A stretch of DNA of 63,595 bases from Candidatus Avelusimicrobium cornigerorum (GCA_002309715.1 DBXW01000002.1:42614-106208), one strand, 5' to 3'. Shown: positions 40,734 through 50,659, counted from the stretch's first letter. Numbers and translations are program-made. The notes: generated from the sequence alone by a model not told the origin.

Positions 40734-41646
40734 CTTTTCCCTCTAAAAATAACATTTCTTGCGGCGTTAATTTTATGTGCACCGCCGCGATATTTTGCCG
40801 TACTTGCTCTTCACTGCGCGCGCCGAAAAGCACGTGTGATACACCCGGCTGTTGCAAGGCCCACGCGATCGCTACCGCCGACGGCATTGTGTTTTTTTGC
40901 GCGGCCACTTCCCGCACGCGCGAAACGGTTTTTTGTGCGTCGTCAAACGCCGCCCCGCGGTAACATTTATAAAAATAATTGCGCGCCGAAGCCCGGCGGA
41001 AATTCGGCGCGGTTTTATATTTGCCGCTTAAAATGCCGCCGCACAACACGCCGTAGCCGATAAACCGCACCCCACACGCGCGGCACGTGTCCAACACGTC
41101 TAATCCCCTTTGCGGATGTAATAATGAAAACTCGTTTTGCACCGAAAAAATTGTTGCTACTTGCGCACACGCGCGAATTTGCGCCGCCGACACATTACAT
41201 AAACCGATGTAGCGGATGAGCCCTTTTTCTTGCAAACGTGTTAAGGTGGCCACCGCATCTTGCAGCGGTACTTTCGGGTCCGGGTAGTGGATTTGGTATA
41301 AATCTACATAATCGGTTTCCAGACGGGAGAGTGTTTCTTCCAACTGGCGGCAGATTGTTTGCGCGCGCAAATCATGGTCGGTCCAACTGCCGTTTTTGAC
41401 CAGTCCGCATTTGCCGGCTAAAAAAATTTTTTCCCGGCGGCTCTGTAAGACGCGGCCCAAAAATTCCTCGCTTTGGCCGTCGCCGTACACAGGGGCGGTG
41501 TCTATTAAATTTACTCCTAAATCTAAGGCAGATAATACCGCTTTTTGGGCCGCGTTTTCGTCCAAATTTCCCCAATCATACCCGCCGCCAAGCGGCCACG
41601 AGCCAAGCCCTAAACAAGAAATTTTATCTTCGGGGAAATATACCAT
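40723..41646 (-). CDS. Aldo/keto reductase
   Basis: 307 residues from the ATG at 41646, which overlaps the upstream TAA as TAATG; a start ten codons earlier is possible but lies inside the previous gene. The AKR barrel is clear: LGLGSWPLGGGYDW, LIDTAPVYGDGQSEEFLGRVL (catalytic Asp and Tyr), KIFLAGKCGL (Lys), DYVDLYQIHYPD (His), and IRYIGLCNVSAAQI. It reduces aldehydes or ketones with NAD(P)H; the substrate is unknown. The overlaps with both neighbours indicate one mRNA. Confidence 0.9.
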   Translation of the reverse strand: MVYFPEDKISCLGLGSWPLGGGYDWGNLDENAAQKAVLSALDLGVNLIDTAPVYGDGQSEEFLGRVLQSRREKIFLAGKCGLVKNGSWTDHDLRAQTICRQLEETLSRLETDYVDLYQIHYPDPKVPLQDAVATLTRLQEKGLIRYIGLCNVSAAQIRACAQVATIFSVQNEFSLLHPQRGLDVLDTCRACGVRFIGYGVLCGGILSGKYKTAPNFRRASARNYFYKCYRGAAFDDAQKTVSRVREVAAQKNTMPSAVAIAWALQQPGVSHVLFGARSEEQVRQNIAAVHIKLTPQEMLFLEGKDAN

Positions 41647-42014
41647 TACCAAAATCCGTTTTCTGCCATAAAGCAACTGTTTACGGCGTGGATACCCGCG
41701 GCTGCGGCGGCTTTAAAAGCACTTTCTAAACGCGCCCCGGGCTGAAACCAAATTTCGCGCACACCGGCTTTAATGCATTGTTCCACCGCACCGGGCAGCG
41801 CAACGGGCGGCACGACCATAATGGCTACGTCTGTTTTTTGAGGCACGTCTGCCAGACATGTCAGAAACGTATTTCCTTTGATGTGTCCGCCTTTAGGGTT
41901 GATTCCGTACACGGTTAAGCCGTTAGCGGCCAAATCGGTTAGAATTTTGTAGCCAAACTTAGACGGATCTTCCGACGCGCCAAACACGGCTATTACTTTA
42001 TCTTGATAATTCAT
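41646..42014 (-). CDS. CoA-binding domain protein (YccU-like)
   Basis: 122 residues, the whole length one Rossmann-type CoA-binding domain: VIAVFGASEDPSKFGYKILTDLAANGLTVYGINPKG (N-terminal GxS...K), AIMVVPPVALPGAVEQCIKAGVREIWFQPGA, and a C-terminal Cys (NSCFMAENG). The biochemical role of the family is poorly defined; regulation or protection of CoA-linked enzymes is proposed for relatives. It is coupled to ybaB and to the AKR gene by one-base and TAATG overlaps. Confidence 0.85.
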   Translation of the reverse strand: MNYQDKVIAVFGASEDPSKFGYKILTDLAANGLTVYGINPKGGHIKGNTFLTCLADVPQKTDVAIMVVPPVALPGAVEQCIKAGVREIWFQPGARLESAFKAAAAAGIHAVNSCFMAENGFW

Positions 42015-42310
42015 TATGCTTGCGGTAACCCGCCAATTCCGCCCATCGCTTGCGCGGCCATCATTTGCGTATCGCGCACGGCTTTATTAAAGGCATCTTT
42101 TATATCTTGGGCAAGTTCTTCTTCTGAAAAGTTTTTGGCAAGTGCTTCTATGCGCACTTCTTTTACTTCCATAGAGCCGTTCATGGTAATTTCCACTAAG
42201 TGGCGCGGACTATCGGTTTTGATGACCATATTGTCCAACCGTTTTTTAAGTTCTTCCATTTGCCCTTTTAGTTTCCATAAATCTTTTAATTGTCCGAGTT
42301 TATCAAACAT
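42014..42310 (-). CDS. ybaB: Nucleoid-associated protein, YbaB/EbfC family
   Basis: 98 residues with the family layout: an N-terminal helix rich in Leu/Lys (QLKDLWKLKGQMEELKKRL), a central beta-hairpin VEITMNGSMEVKEVRIEA, and a C-terminal helix ending in a Gly/Ala/Met-rich tail (QAMGGIGGLPQA). The dimer binds DNA as tweezers. It is often found with dnaX and recR; here it follows addAB, again a recombination setting. AAGGAGAAAACT precedes the ATG, with TACAAT further up as a possible internal promoter. Confidence 0.92.
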   Translation of the reverse strand: MFDKLGQLKDLWKLKGQMEELKKRLDNMVIKTDSPRHLVEITMNGSMEVKEVRIEALAKNFSEEELAQDIKDAFNKAVRDTQMMAAQAMGGIGGLPQA

Positions 42311-42341
42311 AGTTTTCTCCTTGTGTAGTATATTGTATCTT

Positions 42342-45300
42342 TTATAAATCTATGGCCGCAAACGCGCGCACAAACACAGCCGAACAACGCACTTTTTTGC
42401 CCGGGAAAATTTTTTGCGCCGCTTCTTGATATACGGTAAGTTGCGGGCGGTATTTTTCCATCAGTTTTTGCGGGCCGGCAGTGGGTACGCGATCGGTTTT
42501 GTAATCCACAATCCAAACCGTACCGTCTTCACATTCAAACAAGCCGTCTATTATCCCATTTTGCACCAGTCCCTTATTTGTAACGTAGGAAAAAGGCATT
42601 TCCGCAGCCAATAGTTTACAGGCTTGCAGTTGTTTAAATAAAGCAGATTCGGTAAATGCTGTGATAATTTCCGCGGTTTCCAACTTGCGTGTGGCAAGGC
42701 TGGTTTCTTGGGATGCTTGCTCAAGGGCCTGAGAAGTGTTGCTGCCGGGGCGAGTAAATAAAAGTTGCAATGTGCGGTGGCAAAGAGAACCGATTTCGGC
42801 CCCGGCTTGTTGGGAAGGAGAGAGCGGCTCATTATTTTGTACCTGTTCGCTAGGGGATAAGACTGTTTCGGACAACAAATTATTATACCGCACGCAACGG
42901 GCTTGATAGGCTTTTTGCCAATCTTCTAATTCATTTAAGGAGGTGTAATCGGTGAAAACTTGTTGAGAGTGATAGGTAAAATCAGTTGGATTTATATAAT
43001 CAAAATAATCTACGTGCACAGGGGTTTCATTATTTCCCGTAGTGTCCGACGCTCCATCAGGCCAAAAACCTGCATCAGAAAATATCCGAACTGCTTTTTG
43101 AAATCCTTTCCGTTCATCGCCCACCAAGAGTAATTTTTTCCGGGCGCGTGTTAAGGCCACGTATAAAATGCGGATTTCTTCACACCGTTCGTGTTTTTTT
43201 TGTTCTTCTTCCAAAAAAAGCAGATTGGCATCGTAAATTTTACCGGCACGCAATCCATGCATATTGTATTGCCACGAAAAAATATGATCGGTGGTGGAGT
43301 TTGATGATGCGCCTTGTCGGGATAAATCTGCCAAAATGACGACGGGAGCCTCTAATCCTTTTGACTTATGTACGGTCATAACGGAAACCGCATCTAATGT
43401 TTCGGTAGATGAAATTTTAAGACTTTCGGGGGTTTTTTCTACAAGTTCTTGGGCGGTGCCTAAGAATTGATTTAAGGAAATCGGTCGGTTGCCTAACCTG
43501 TTTTGCGTTTCCGTAATCAAGCGGGTTAAAATTTCTAAACTTTGTTCGCCGCCATAGGCCCGTATGCAAAGTTCCGGCAAAAACGTATTATCCAACACTT
43601 CTTCCACTAAGTGTTTAATATCCAAGTGCCCTGCTTTTTGCGCGAAAGATAAAATTTGTCCATACAAGTTGGCCAAGGTTGAGTCTGTCGGATGTGCGTA
43701 AGCGGAGAGTTCCTTGCGCTGGGCGATTTGATAAATTTCTTCATCCGTAAAACCGCCTAACGGGCTTCGCAGCACACCCACTAAGGCTGTTGTGTCGGTA
43801 GGATCTAATATGACTCGCAAAAAATTTAAGAAGTCGTTAATTTCCTGCCGCTTGAAAAAATTTTTTTCTCCTTCGCTATTAAATAAAATACCATGCCGGC
43901 GTAAGGCGTCTGTATATGGGCCGGAAGTAGTGCCGGCACGAATTAAAATAGTAATATCCTTATAGGTTAATTTTTGATCTTTTTCAATGGTCAATTTGCC
44001 CACATTATTTTGTATCCATTGGGCGATTTGTTCGGCTTGATTATCGCGGAATGTATCGGCGTTAGCGTCGGGGGCATCGGTAGATTTTACCAGTAACCAT
44101 TGCACGGCGTTAGGGGTATCGGTCGGGCGTGCCGGAAAAATCGGCTCATAGGCGGGTTGAAACGAAGTTTGTTGGATCATGGCACGTTGGCAAATGGCAT
44201 TTGCCGTGGCAACAATATCCGGCACGCTGCGGTAATTTTGGCGCAGAAAACATTTTTGTCCGCCTTGGTTTAAAATAAGTTGGGTAAATAATTCGTATGC
44301 GGTGATATCCGCCCCGCGGAAACGGTAAATAGATTGTTTAGGATCTCCTACAATAAAAAGTTTACCGGGTTCTAATTTAATGTCTTGCCAACGCAAGGCA
44401 GCGGAATCTTTTTGCTCGGCCAAGAAGAGAAGAAGTTCCCCTTGGGCCGGGTCGGTATCTTGGAATTCGTCTAAAAAAAGCGCATCAAACTTTTCTTTAA
44501 GTAATTGTCGTACCCGTAAATCGTGTTGTACCAAATTGCGAGTTTTTACAACCAGGTCATCAAAACTGAGGATGCCTTCCCGCTCATAGTCGGCGCGGAT
44601 TTGGTCGGCCAAATCTTTCACTAACGAAAAGGCTTGACAGAAAATACGTTGTTTTTCCGGCCGTATTTTTAAGGCAAACTGTACCAAATTGCGGGCCGTT
44701 TCATACGTTTCTTCGTCCCATCCTGTGGGCCTTTTGGAAGAAGAGGGTACGGTAGGAATGTTCATGTCCGAGGTCAAGTCATCTTGCCTGCGCAGAAAAG
44801 CGGCTGTTCGGTTTAAAGAAGCGGCGGCCCATACAAGTGCCGTTTCAATTTTGCGTGTAACCGGTTTTTTGGTATTTAAAAAAGCCGTGGCCCAAGCACT
44901 TGCTTGGCGTGACTTTTCTTCGCATATTCTCGCTAACATAGGGGCGTGAGAAAAATAATCATACTTTTCTATTTTGCCGCCGCAAATAAGCCGGGTGAAA
45001 TTTTTTAATTCGGCAAGTGAAATTTCCGGCAAAACTGTTTTCCATTGTTCCGCGCGCGGTGCATTTAGGCCGAGTTCATTATCTAAAAATTCATTCCAGC
45101 GAACGTTAAATAAATGTTCGGCTTTCGCACCGGAATCAATTTCCGCTTGCGGAGAAAGCCCGGCTTCTAATGGGAATGTACGCAAAATGTCCGCGCAAAA
45201 ACCGTGAATAGTCCCGACGCTGGCGCGGTCCAAAAGAGCCAAGGCATTTTGCACGCGCGGCAAAATGACTTTGTTAGAAAGTGAAAAATTATCTTGCAGT

Positions 45301-45596
45301 AATTTAAGCAGAGATTCTTCCGGCGCCGGAGTTTGATGTTCTTGTTGTTCGCGGATAAGTTGTACCGTTTCGTGAAATTCGCCGACAAGTCGGTTCTTGA
45401 TTTCTGCGGCGGCTTTTTCGGTAAACGTAAGGGCGACTATTTTATCAACCGTAATACCTTTTGCCAAAACAGTTACCCCGATACGTTTAATCAGAGAACT
45501 CGTTTTTCCTGTGCCGGCCCCGGCTTCCACTACCAAATTTTTGCCAAATTGGGTAAGTACGGTTAATCGGTCTTCCGCGCTATCAAGCGTCTTCAT
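42342..45596 (-). CDS. addA: AddA-type helicase-nuclease (UvrD-like)
   Basis: 1084 residues. SF1A helicase motifs: Walker A VEAGAGTGKTSSLIKR (about 26-41), FTEKAAAEIKNRL, Walker B DALFLDEFQDTDPAQGELL, motif III region FIVGDPKQSIYRFRGADI, QNYRSVPDIV, and motif V/VI VMTVHKSKGLEAPVV and LYVALTRARKKL. The C-terminal PD-(D/E)XK nuclease has GIIDGLFECEDGTVWIVDYKTDRV. With AddB it resects double-strand breaks to load RecA, replacing RecBCD. It overlaps addB by 14 bp. Confidence 0.94.
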   Translation of the reverse strand: MKTLDSAEDRLTVLTQFGKNLVVEAGAGTGKTSSLIKRIGVTVLAKGITVDKIVALTFTEKAAAEIKNRLVGEFHETVQLIREQQEHQTPAPEESLLKLLQDNFSLSNKVILPRVQNALALLDRASVGTIHGFCADILRTFPLEAGLSPQAEIDSGAKAEHLFNVRWNEFLDNELGLNAPRAEQWKTVLPEISLAELKNFTRLICGGKIEKYDYFSHAPMLARICEEKSRQASAWATAFLNTKKPVTRKIETALVWAAASLNRTAAFLRRQDDLTSDMNIPTVPSSSKRPTGWDEETYETARNLVQFALKIRPEKQRIFCQAFSLVKDLADQIRADYEREGILSFDDLVVKTRNLVQHDLRVRQLLKEKFDALFLDEFQDTDPAQGELLLFLAEQKDSAALRWQDIKLEPGKLFIVGDPKQSIYRFRGADITAYELFTQLILNQGGQKCFLRQNYRSVPDIVATANAICQRAMIQQTSFQPAYEPIFPARPTDTPNAVQWLLVKSTDAPDANADTFRDNQAEQIAQWIQNNVGKLTIEKDQKLTYKDITILIRAGTTSGPYTDALRRHGILFNSEGEKNFFKRQEINDFLNFLRVILDPTDTTALVGVLRSPLGGFTDEEIYQIAQRKELSAYAHPTDSTLANLYGQILSFAQKAGHLDIKHLVEEVLDNTFLPELCIRAYGGEQSLEILTRLITETQNRLGNRPISLNQFLGTAQELVEKTPESLKISSTETLDAVSVMTVHKSKGLEAPVVILADLSRQGASSNSTTDHIFSWQYNMHGLRAGKIYDANLLFLEEEQKKHERCEEIRILYVALTRARKKLLLVGDERKGFQKAVRIFSDAGFWPDGASDTTGNNETPVHVDYFDYINPTDFTYHSQQVFTDYTSLNELEDWQKAYQARCVRYNNLLSETVLSPSEQVQNNEPLSPSQQAGAEIGSLCHRTLQLLFTRPGSNTSQALEQASQETSLATRKLETAEIITAFTESALFKQLQACKLLAAEMPFSYVTNKGLVQNGIIDGLFECEDGTVWIVDYKTDRVPTAGPQKLMEKYRPQLTVYQEAAQKIFPGKKVRCSAVFVRAFAAIDL

Positions 45597-48500
45597 AACG
45601 GGCCTCCTTTAGTTGCTTAATCGGTTTGCTTTTGCGCGCGCGTACTAAACAAATGAAATGGTCTTTGCGGCAAATGGCACTGTATGGGCAGTACGTGCAT
45701 AAATCAGACGAATTTAAGACAAAATTTCCTTGTTTTATTATATTTGCCAGTTGATTTAAAAAAGAAATTGCTCGTTGAGACATAGCCGTTATTTCCGAAG
45801 CCGATAAATCCTTGCGTTCGTATTTGGGATTGATGGCTAACAAACACGCTCCTTGCGGGGCAAAGCCGTCTAATTGCGGTAACTGTTTGGCGGCTAAAAC
45901 GTATAAGAAGGGTTGGAAAATTAAATATGTAAAGAAAGATTGTGCCAAATTTTTAGTGCCTTGGTCGGAAGATTTATAATCGGCGATGATAAAAGTTTTA
46001 TCTTGCAAATTGATGTCAATGCGGTCCATAATACCGCGCAATTTAAACGGCAAGCCGGGTATGGATAAAGATGAAAAATCCCGCTCAAAATACGATGGAG
46101 TAAATGGCCCCAGGGTTTTGATATCGGCCACGGCAAAAGCAGTCAAGCGTTGGCGCATTTGGGATAAAAGAAGTTCCCATACGACGGGATAAATGCCGTA
46201 ATCCCGGTAACTTTGCGACGTAAAATTTTTGGTCAGAGCGCGGTCCACATACTCGGCCACCCCACTATCAAATAAGTCGTGCGTAATATGTAAGCGTTTT
46301 AGTTCCTTGTAAAAATCTTCCAATACTTGGTGATAGGCCTGCCCGCGTTTGTCTGCTCCCATTTCCCAACGGCTGTATACATCTTCGCGGTCTTCCAAAT
46401 GCAGTGCTTTGTGAAAGAAAAATTTCAGGGGGCAAGCGGCTAATTCTTGCAAAGCCGAAGGAGAAACGCCCCCGCGTTGCTGTATTTTTTCAAAAATAGC
46501 CGGTCCGCTTGTCACGCAACCGTCAAATGCGTAAGTATTGTCTAATTTATTTAATGCATCGGCGGCTGTTAATTGGCGCATCGTGTTAGGCGTGGATAAG
46601 CCGGCTGCTTGATAATTCTTTTCTTCATTTTTGCCATCTAGCATAATGGCGTAAGAAATTTCCTTTGGCGAAAAAAACACACGCTTAACATTTGCTAGGC
46701 GGCGAGATAACAAAGAGCCAACGGTGGGGCTTTGTTGGGATGACCACTGTTTGTCGGTAGCCCGAACCAATTCGGCCAGATAGATGGATGGAATCATATC
46801 TTTCCCGGAGTTATCCTGACAAGCATAAGAAACGTATAATTTTTCTTGAGCGGCGGAGCAAATCGTTAAGAAAAGGAGTCGCTCTTCTTGTGTGCGTTCT
46901 GCTTTTTGGTTTATCCAATAGCCCAGTACATCTCGCAAAATATAGCGGTACCGGTCGCGCAAGAAAGGATCTTCCGGCACGATTTGCGGAAATGTATGCT
47001 CATTAACGCCCAGTAAAAATATGATTTTAAATTGTAATCCACGCGCGCGGATCGCATCTGTAAAAACAACGCCGCGCGGTGCATTTTGCACATAATTGAA
47101 ATTAAGAGAGACTAACGCCTCTACCAATTCGTGCATAAATTCCCCACGGAGGCATTGGGGGCGTATTTTGGCGCAATCGGCCAAAGAGGCAATGCACGCG
47201 GTGATGGCTTGATAAAGAGCCTGTTCATTGTTTTGAAACGATTTTTCATCTATGTTTTCGGCTAAAAATTGCTGGGCACGGGCACATTTTTCTTCCCAAT
47301 TTCCCGGCGCATCTAAATCTTTTAATTGCGAGTTGCAATGTTCTAACCAGGTTAAAAATTCCGGATCAAAATCTTTCGTTTTTGGCAACAAATCTTGCCA
47401 TTGGCTTAAGTTCATACTAACCAGTGATTTTTCAGCCAATCTATACCAAGATTTTTTTTGCGGTTTGGCCAAATACGCCGAAGTCAAAACGGCTAACACG
47501 TTTTGCCGTTCAAAGCCCGTTTGGGCCATCGTCAATAAATGTAAGCAAAACGCTCCGAGCGGAGATTGTGTCAGCGTATAAGTCCACGATGTTTGCAGCG
47601 GGATTTTGTTTTGGGCAAATACGCGGCGGATTTCTTCTTGATAGAGCGTTTGGGTGCGAGCAATCAGACCGATATCGTTAAAGTTGTAATGTTCTTCTTC
47701 CACCAAACGTAAAATCTCTTTAGCAGCAAAAAATACTTCGCTTTGCGGCGTGGCGGACGGTATTATTTGAACGCCGTTCGTCGCGGCACTGCCTTGCGGT
47801 GCAAACAGACAAGGCCCGGCGTTGCCGAGTGCACCGAAGTCGGCAGCGTTTTCATCTGTCGCCGGAGAGAAGGCGCCGCGCCAATTCGTTTCAAAAAATT
47901 TGTCAGCAAACGCATAGGCCGGTATTTTATCGTATGGGGCAAATACGGTTAGCGGATAATGAGCGCGCAAGTGGTTAATGAAATCCAATTGTCGGCCGGG
48001 CATATCGTAAAACCCATAAAGAATAATTTTAGAAAATTGTTTTAAATAAGCAGATGCGGGCACTTGCGCCAAGGCTCGCTCAAATAAATTTTGATAGGGG
48101 CGATAGTCCGGCAGGGCGGCTTCGCGTGCCAGGTAGCGTTTATACACGTTTACTAACCACGCAAAACGTTGTTTGTCTTGGGCAAATTCTCCGTCGTCAG
48201 GTGAGTTTTGTAATTGTTCTTCCAGTATGTCCGGGTCTGCCAAACTGTCAGCCAAATCGCGCAAAGTCTCTTTTAAGGCTGTAATAAAACCGCGTGAAAT
48301 AGGGTATATGTCCAATCCCGGTTCTGTTAAAATATCTTTGAGTAGAAAATCGCGCAAGTGATTTTGCGGAAATATCGGCAGAGATGGGCCGGCCTCACTA
48401 TCCAATTTGTATAATAACGATGACGCTGTGCAAAAATGAAGGTTCGCAATAGCGCCTTGCTCGCGGGAGAGTTGCGCCTGCAAGCGTTGAACTAAAAAAG

Positions 48501-48606
48501 ACGACGCGCACACGATAAGCCACGGCTCAAGTGCTTGGCGGTTTTGCTTGGTAAAATGCAGGAAAGATTTTTCCAGCGACGGATAATGCGCGTAAAAAAG
48601 TGCCAT
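45583..48606 (-). CDS. addB: AddB-type nuclease subunit with iron-sulphur cluster
   Basis: 1007 residues. The N-terminal domain is an inactive helicase-like fold without a good Walker A (LIVCASSFLVQRLQAQL). The C-terminal third is a PD-(D/E)XK nuclease: AYHQVLEDFYKEL, RGIMDRIDINLQDKTFIIADYKSSDQG. A four-Cys cluster brackets it: Cys in LQELAACPLKFFFHKAL, then LCTYCPYSAIC near residue 970, as in AddB and Cas4. It forms the heterodimer with AddA that processes DNA ends. It is the first gene of a six-gene run. TATCTT lies six bases before the ATG and there is no Shine-Dalgarno site. Confidence 0.9.
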   Translation of the reverse strand: MALFYAHYPSLEKSFLHFTKQNRQALEPWLIVCASSFLVQRLQAQLSREQGAIANLHFCTASSLLYKLDSEAGPSLPIFPQNHLRDFLLKDILTEPGLDIYPISRGFITALKETLRDLADSLADPDILEEQLQNSPDDGEFAQDKQRFAWLVNVYKRYLAREAALPDYRPYQNLFERALAQVPASAYLKQFSKIILYGFYDMPGRQLDFINHLRAHYPLTVFAPYDKIPAYAFADKFFETNWRGAFSPATDENAADFGALGNAGPCLFAPQGSAATNGVQIIPSATPQSEVFFAAKEILRLVEEEHYNFNDIGLIARTQTLYQEEIRRVFAQNKIPLQTSWTYTLTQSPLGAFCLHLLTMAQTGFERQNVLAVLTSAYLAKPQKKSWYRLAEKSLVSMNLSQWQDLLPKTKDFDPEFLTWLEHCNSQLKDLDAPGNWEEKCARAQQFLAENIDEKSFQNNEQALYQAITACIASLADCAKIRPQCLRGEFMHELVEALVSLNFNYVQNAPRGVVFTDAIRARGLQFKIIFLLGVNEHTFPQIVPEDPFLRDRYRYILRDVLGYWINQKAERTQEERLLFLTICSAAQEKLYVSYACQDNSGKDMIPSIYLAELVRATDKQWSSQQSPTVGSLLSRRLANVKRVFFSPKEISYAIMLDGKNEEKNYQAAGLSTPNTMRQLTAADALNKLDNTYAFDGCVTSGPAIFEKIQQRGGVSPSALQELAACPLKFFFHKALHLEDREDVYSRWEMGADKRGQAYHQVLEDFYKELKRLHITHDLFDSGVAEYVDRALTKNFTSQSYRDYGIYPVVWELLLSQMRQRLTAFAVADIKTLGPFTPSYFERDFSSLSIPGLPFKLRGIMDRIDINLQDKTFIIADYKSSDQGTKNLAQSFFTYLIFQPFLYVLAAKQLPQLDGFAPQGACLLAINPKYERKDLSASEITAMSQRAISFLNQLANIIKQGNFVLNSSDLCTYCPYSAICRKDHFICLVRARKSKPIKQLKEARYEDA

Positions 48607-48667
48607 ACGTACAAGATAAATAGTAAAATAAAATATCTTACTTAAATTATTACATTTTTACGCGATT

Positions 48668-49132
48668 ATGCAAAGCCGAAAAACACTTATTTTGATTCGT
48701 CACGCACACGCGCTTGCCACCTACGTAGCGGGGGTAAACGCTGATGCCGAGCGCCCGCTGAGTCCCGAGGGCCTGCAAAAAGCCGCTCAAACCGCTGGGC
48801 AATTAGCCCGCCTTGCGCTAAATCCGCAGAAAATTTTAACCAGCCCTCTTTTGCGTGCCGTGCAAACGGCGCAGGTGGTAGCAGATACGTTTAAAATTCC
48901 GGTAGAAAAAGCGACGGAATTAAACGGGTTTTCCCCGGATGAGGAAGTGGCTGAATTTTTGCTTTCGCAACTGAAACAAACAAACGTGCTAATTGCCGTG
49001 GGACACAACCCAAACATTTCGTGTGTGTATCATTTGCTTACCAAACAAGTGTGTCCGTTTTCCGCGGGACAGTTTGCCGTGCTGACTTTTAATGAAAATA
49101 ACGCACTTGAGAAAACTGTATTTGGAGAATAA
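48668..49132 (+). CDS. sixA: Histidine phosphatase, SixA-like
   Basis: 154 residues of the phosphoglycerate-mutase-like superfamily. The RHG-type motif is LILIRHAHA with catalytic His near residue 13; LTSPLLRAVQTAQVVA and VGHNPNISCVYHLL supply the second Arg and His. The size and short form match SixA, which dephosphorylates histidine-containing phosphotransfer proteins. The actual substrate here is unknown. It is followed 2 bp later by uppP, and transcribed divergently from addB. Confidence 0.85.
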   Translation: MQSRKTLILIRHAHALATYVAGVNADAERPLSPEGLQKAAQTAGQLARLALNPQKILTSPLLRAVQTAQVVADTFKIPVEKATELNGFSPDEEVAEFLLSQLKQTNVLIAVGHNPNISCVYHLLTKQVCPFSAGQFAVLTFNENNALEKTVFGE

Positions 49133-49134
49133 AG

Positions 49135-49926
49135 ATGACTATTTTTGAGGCAGTGTTGTTAGGACTTTTGCAAGCGCTTGGCGAGTTTTTACCGATATCC
49201 AGTTCCGCCCATTTGGTCTTGCTGCCGTATTTTCGCGGGCATGTGTATCAGGGGTTAACTTTTGATGTAATGCTTCACGCCGCTACGCTACTAGCCGTAC
49301 TGATTTATTTTTGGAAAGATTGGTGGGTGCTGGTGCGGCAAGGACTCACCAATCCCAAATCACGCCAAGGACGCATGCTTTGGTACTTGGCGGCGGCCAC
49401 GTTGCCGGCGGCGGTGTGCGGCGTATTGTTGAACGATTGGGCGGAAAGGGTGTTTCGCAATCCGCTGCTTATTGCGGGTAATTTGGCGCTGTTTGCCGGC
49501 GTGTTATGGCTGGCTGACCGCAAAAATTCTCGGCAGGAAGAATTTACCTCTTGGTTGGACACTTCTTTTAAGACGGTATTTTTAATTGGGTGCGCGCAGG
49601 CCTTGGCACTGATGCCGGGTGTGTCACGCAGCGGCATTACCATTACAGCGGCGCTGTTTTTAGGATTATCGCGCAGTGCAAGCGCGCGCATTTCTTTTTT
49701 GCTTTCCGCGCCGATTATCGCCGGAGCAACGATATTGGAAATTAGCCACTTATCTGCGGCGGATATGAACGGAGCACTAGCCGCCGGAGTGGTAAGCGCG
49801 TTTATCGGGGCGCTTTTTGTTATCGGCGGGCTGATGCGCTATATCAAAACGCACACGTTTGATGTGTTTGTATATTACCGGTGGCTCTTGGCCGCGTTTA
49901 TTGTAGTGTTTTATTGGTGGAAGTAA
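49135..49926 (+). CDS. uppP: Undecaprenyl-diphosphatase
   Basis: 263 residues, multi-pass membrane protein. Both UppP/BacA active-site motifs are present: LQALGEFLPISSSAHL (residues ~12-27) and LMPGVSRSGITITAALFLGLSR near residue 160. It recycles undecaprenyl pyrophosphate, the lipid carrier for peptidoglycan and O-antigen, and its activity confers some bacitracin tolerance. AGAATAAAG precedes the ATG. It fits the envelope theme of the window (O-antigen ligase, PBP1A). Confidence 0.95.
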   Translation: MTIFEAVLLGLLQALGEFLPISSSAHLVLLPYFRGHVYQGLTFDVMLHAATLLAVLIYFWKDWWVLVRQGLTNPKSRQGRMLWYLAAATLPAAVCGVLLNDWAERVFRNPLLIAGNLALFAGVLWLADRKNSRQEEFTSWLDTSFKTVFLIGCAQALALMPGVSRSGITITAALFLGLSRSASARISFLLSAPIIAGATILEISHLSAADMNGALAAGVVSAFIGALFVIGGLMRYIKTHTFDVFVYYRWLLAAFIVVFYWWK

Positions 49927-49930
49927 ACCG

Positions 49931-50659
49931 CTAATTTGCCGCAGGAAGGACCGCACTTTCGCAGCGGGTGTTGAAAGGACAATTTGCACAGTTGGCCGTG
50001 TTAGGTGAAAAATCTTCGGCTACAATTTTCTCGCCGGTTTTGATAAAGGTTTCCAAAATTTTCTGTTCGTCAAACGATTCAAACGGTGCGCTTTGTGTTT
50101 GGTCAAAAGCGATAAAATAAAACGTGGCTTTCCCGCGTTCCAGATGCCAGGCCCGGCGTGCTCCCACCGCGTAAATACCCAGTTGTAAAGAATCGGTAAT
50201 GGGCTGCGATAAATCTACATCCGTGCCGGTTTTGTAATCAATCACTTCCCAAGAGCCGTCGGGGTGTTTATCAATGCGGTCAATTTTGCCGCGCAAGGTC
50301 CACTCGCCTTCTTGAAAAATAAATTCCCGCTCGGTACTGTCCACGGTGGTTTTGCGTTCGTATTCGCGCTGGGCATACGTTTCTAGCATTTTTTTCCCTT
50401 TTAAATACCACTCCATTTGCTCGCCCGCACTGGCATACCCGGCCCCTAGCCACATATCATCATAATAGGAAAGCAACTCGGAAGGGTCATTACTTTGCCG
50501 GTGGTATTCTTCCAACGTGCGGTGGATGGAAACCCCTAAAGAAGACGCCGGCACCAACCCTTCGCGTTTGCCTTCAATATATTTGTATTTATAGAGAAGC
50601 GGACATTCCCGGTACGTTTTTATTTTGGAAAAATTTAACTCATGCGGATCATTCTGCAT
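49931..50659 (-). CDS. PD-(D/E)XK nuclease of the RecB/Cas4-like family
   Basis: 242 residues from the ATG at 50659, which overlaps the rsmD stop by 11 bp (ATGCAGAATGA). It begins LNFSKIKTYRECPLLYKYKYIEG, the Cys-containing helix of this nuclease class. SIHRTLEEYH and KIDRIDKHPDGSWEVIDYKTGTDVD give the D...DYK catalytic core, and ANCANCPFNTRC supplies three more Cys for a [4Fe-4S] cluster. It resembles the nuclease domain of AddB and Cas4, but no CRISPR is nearby. Probably a stand-alone DNA repair exonuclease. Confidence 0.83.
   Translation of the reverse strand: MQNDPHELNFSKIKTYRECPLLYKYKYIEGKREGLVPASSLGVSIHRTLEEYHRQSNDPSELLSYYDDMWLGAGYASAGEQMEWYLKGKKMLETYAQREYERKTTVDSTEREFIFQEGEWTLRGKIDRIDKHPDGSWEVIDYKTGTDVDLSQPITDSLQLGIYAVGARRAWHLERGKATFYFIAFDQTQSAPFESFDEQKILETFIKTGEKIVAEDFSPNTANCANCPFNTRCESAVLPAAN

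Noticed and set aside
49931..50659. RecB-type nuclease considered as Cas4 of a CRISPR system
   Set aside because: No CRISPR array or other cas genes in the window. Stand-alone nucleases of this family are common, and it is coupled to rsmD.
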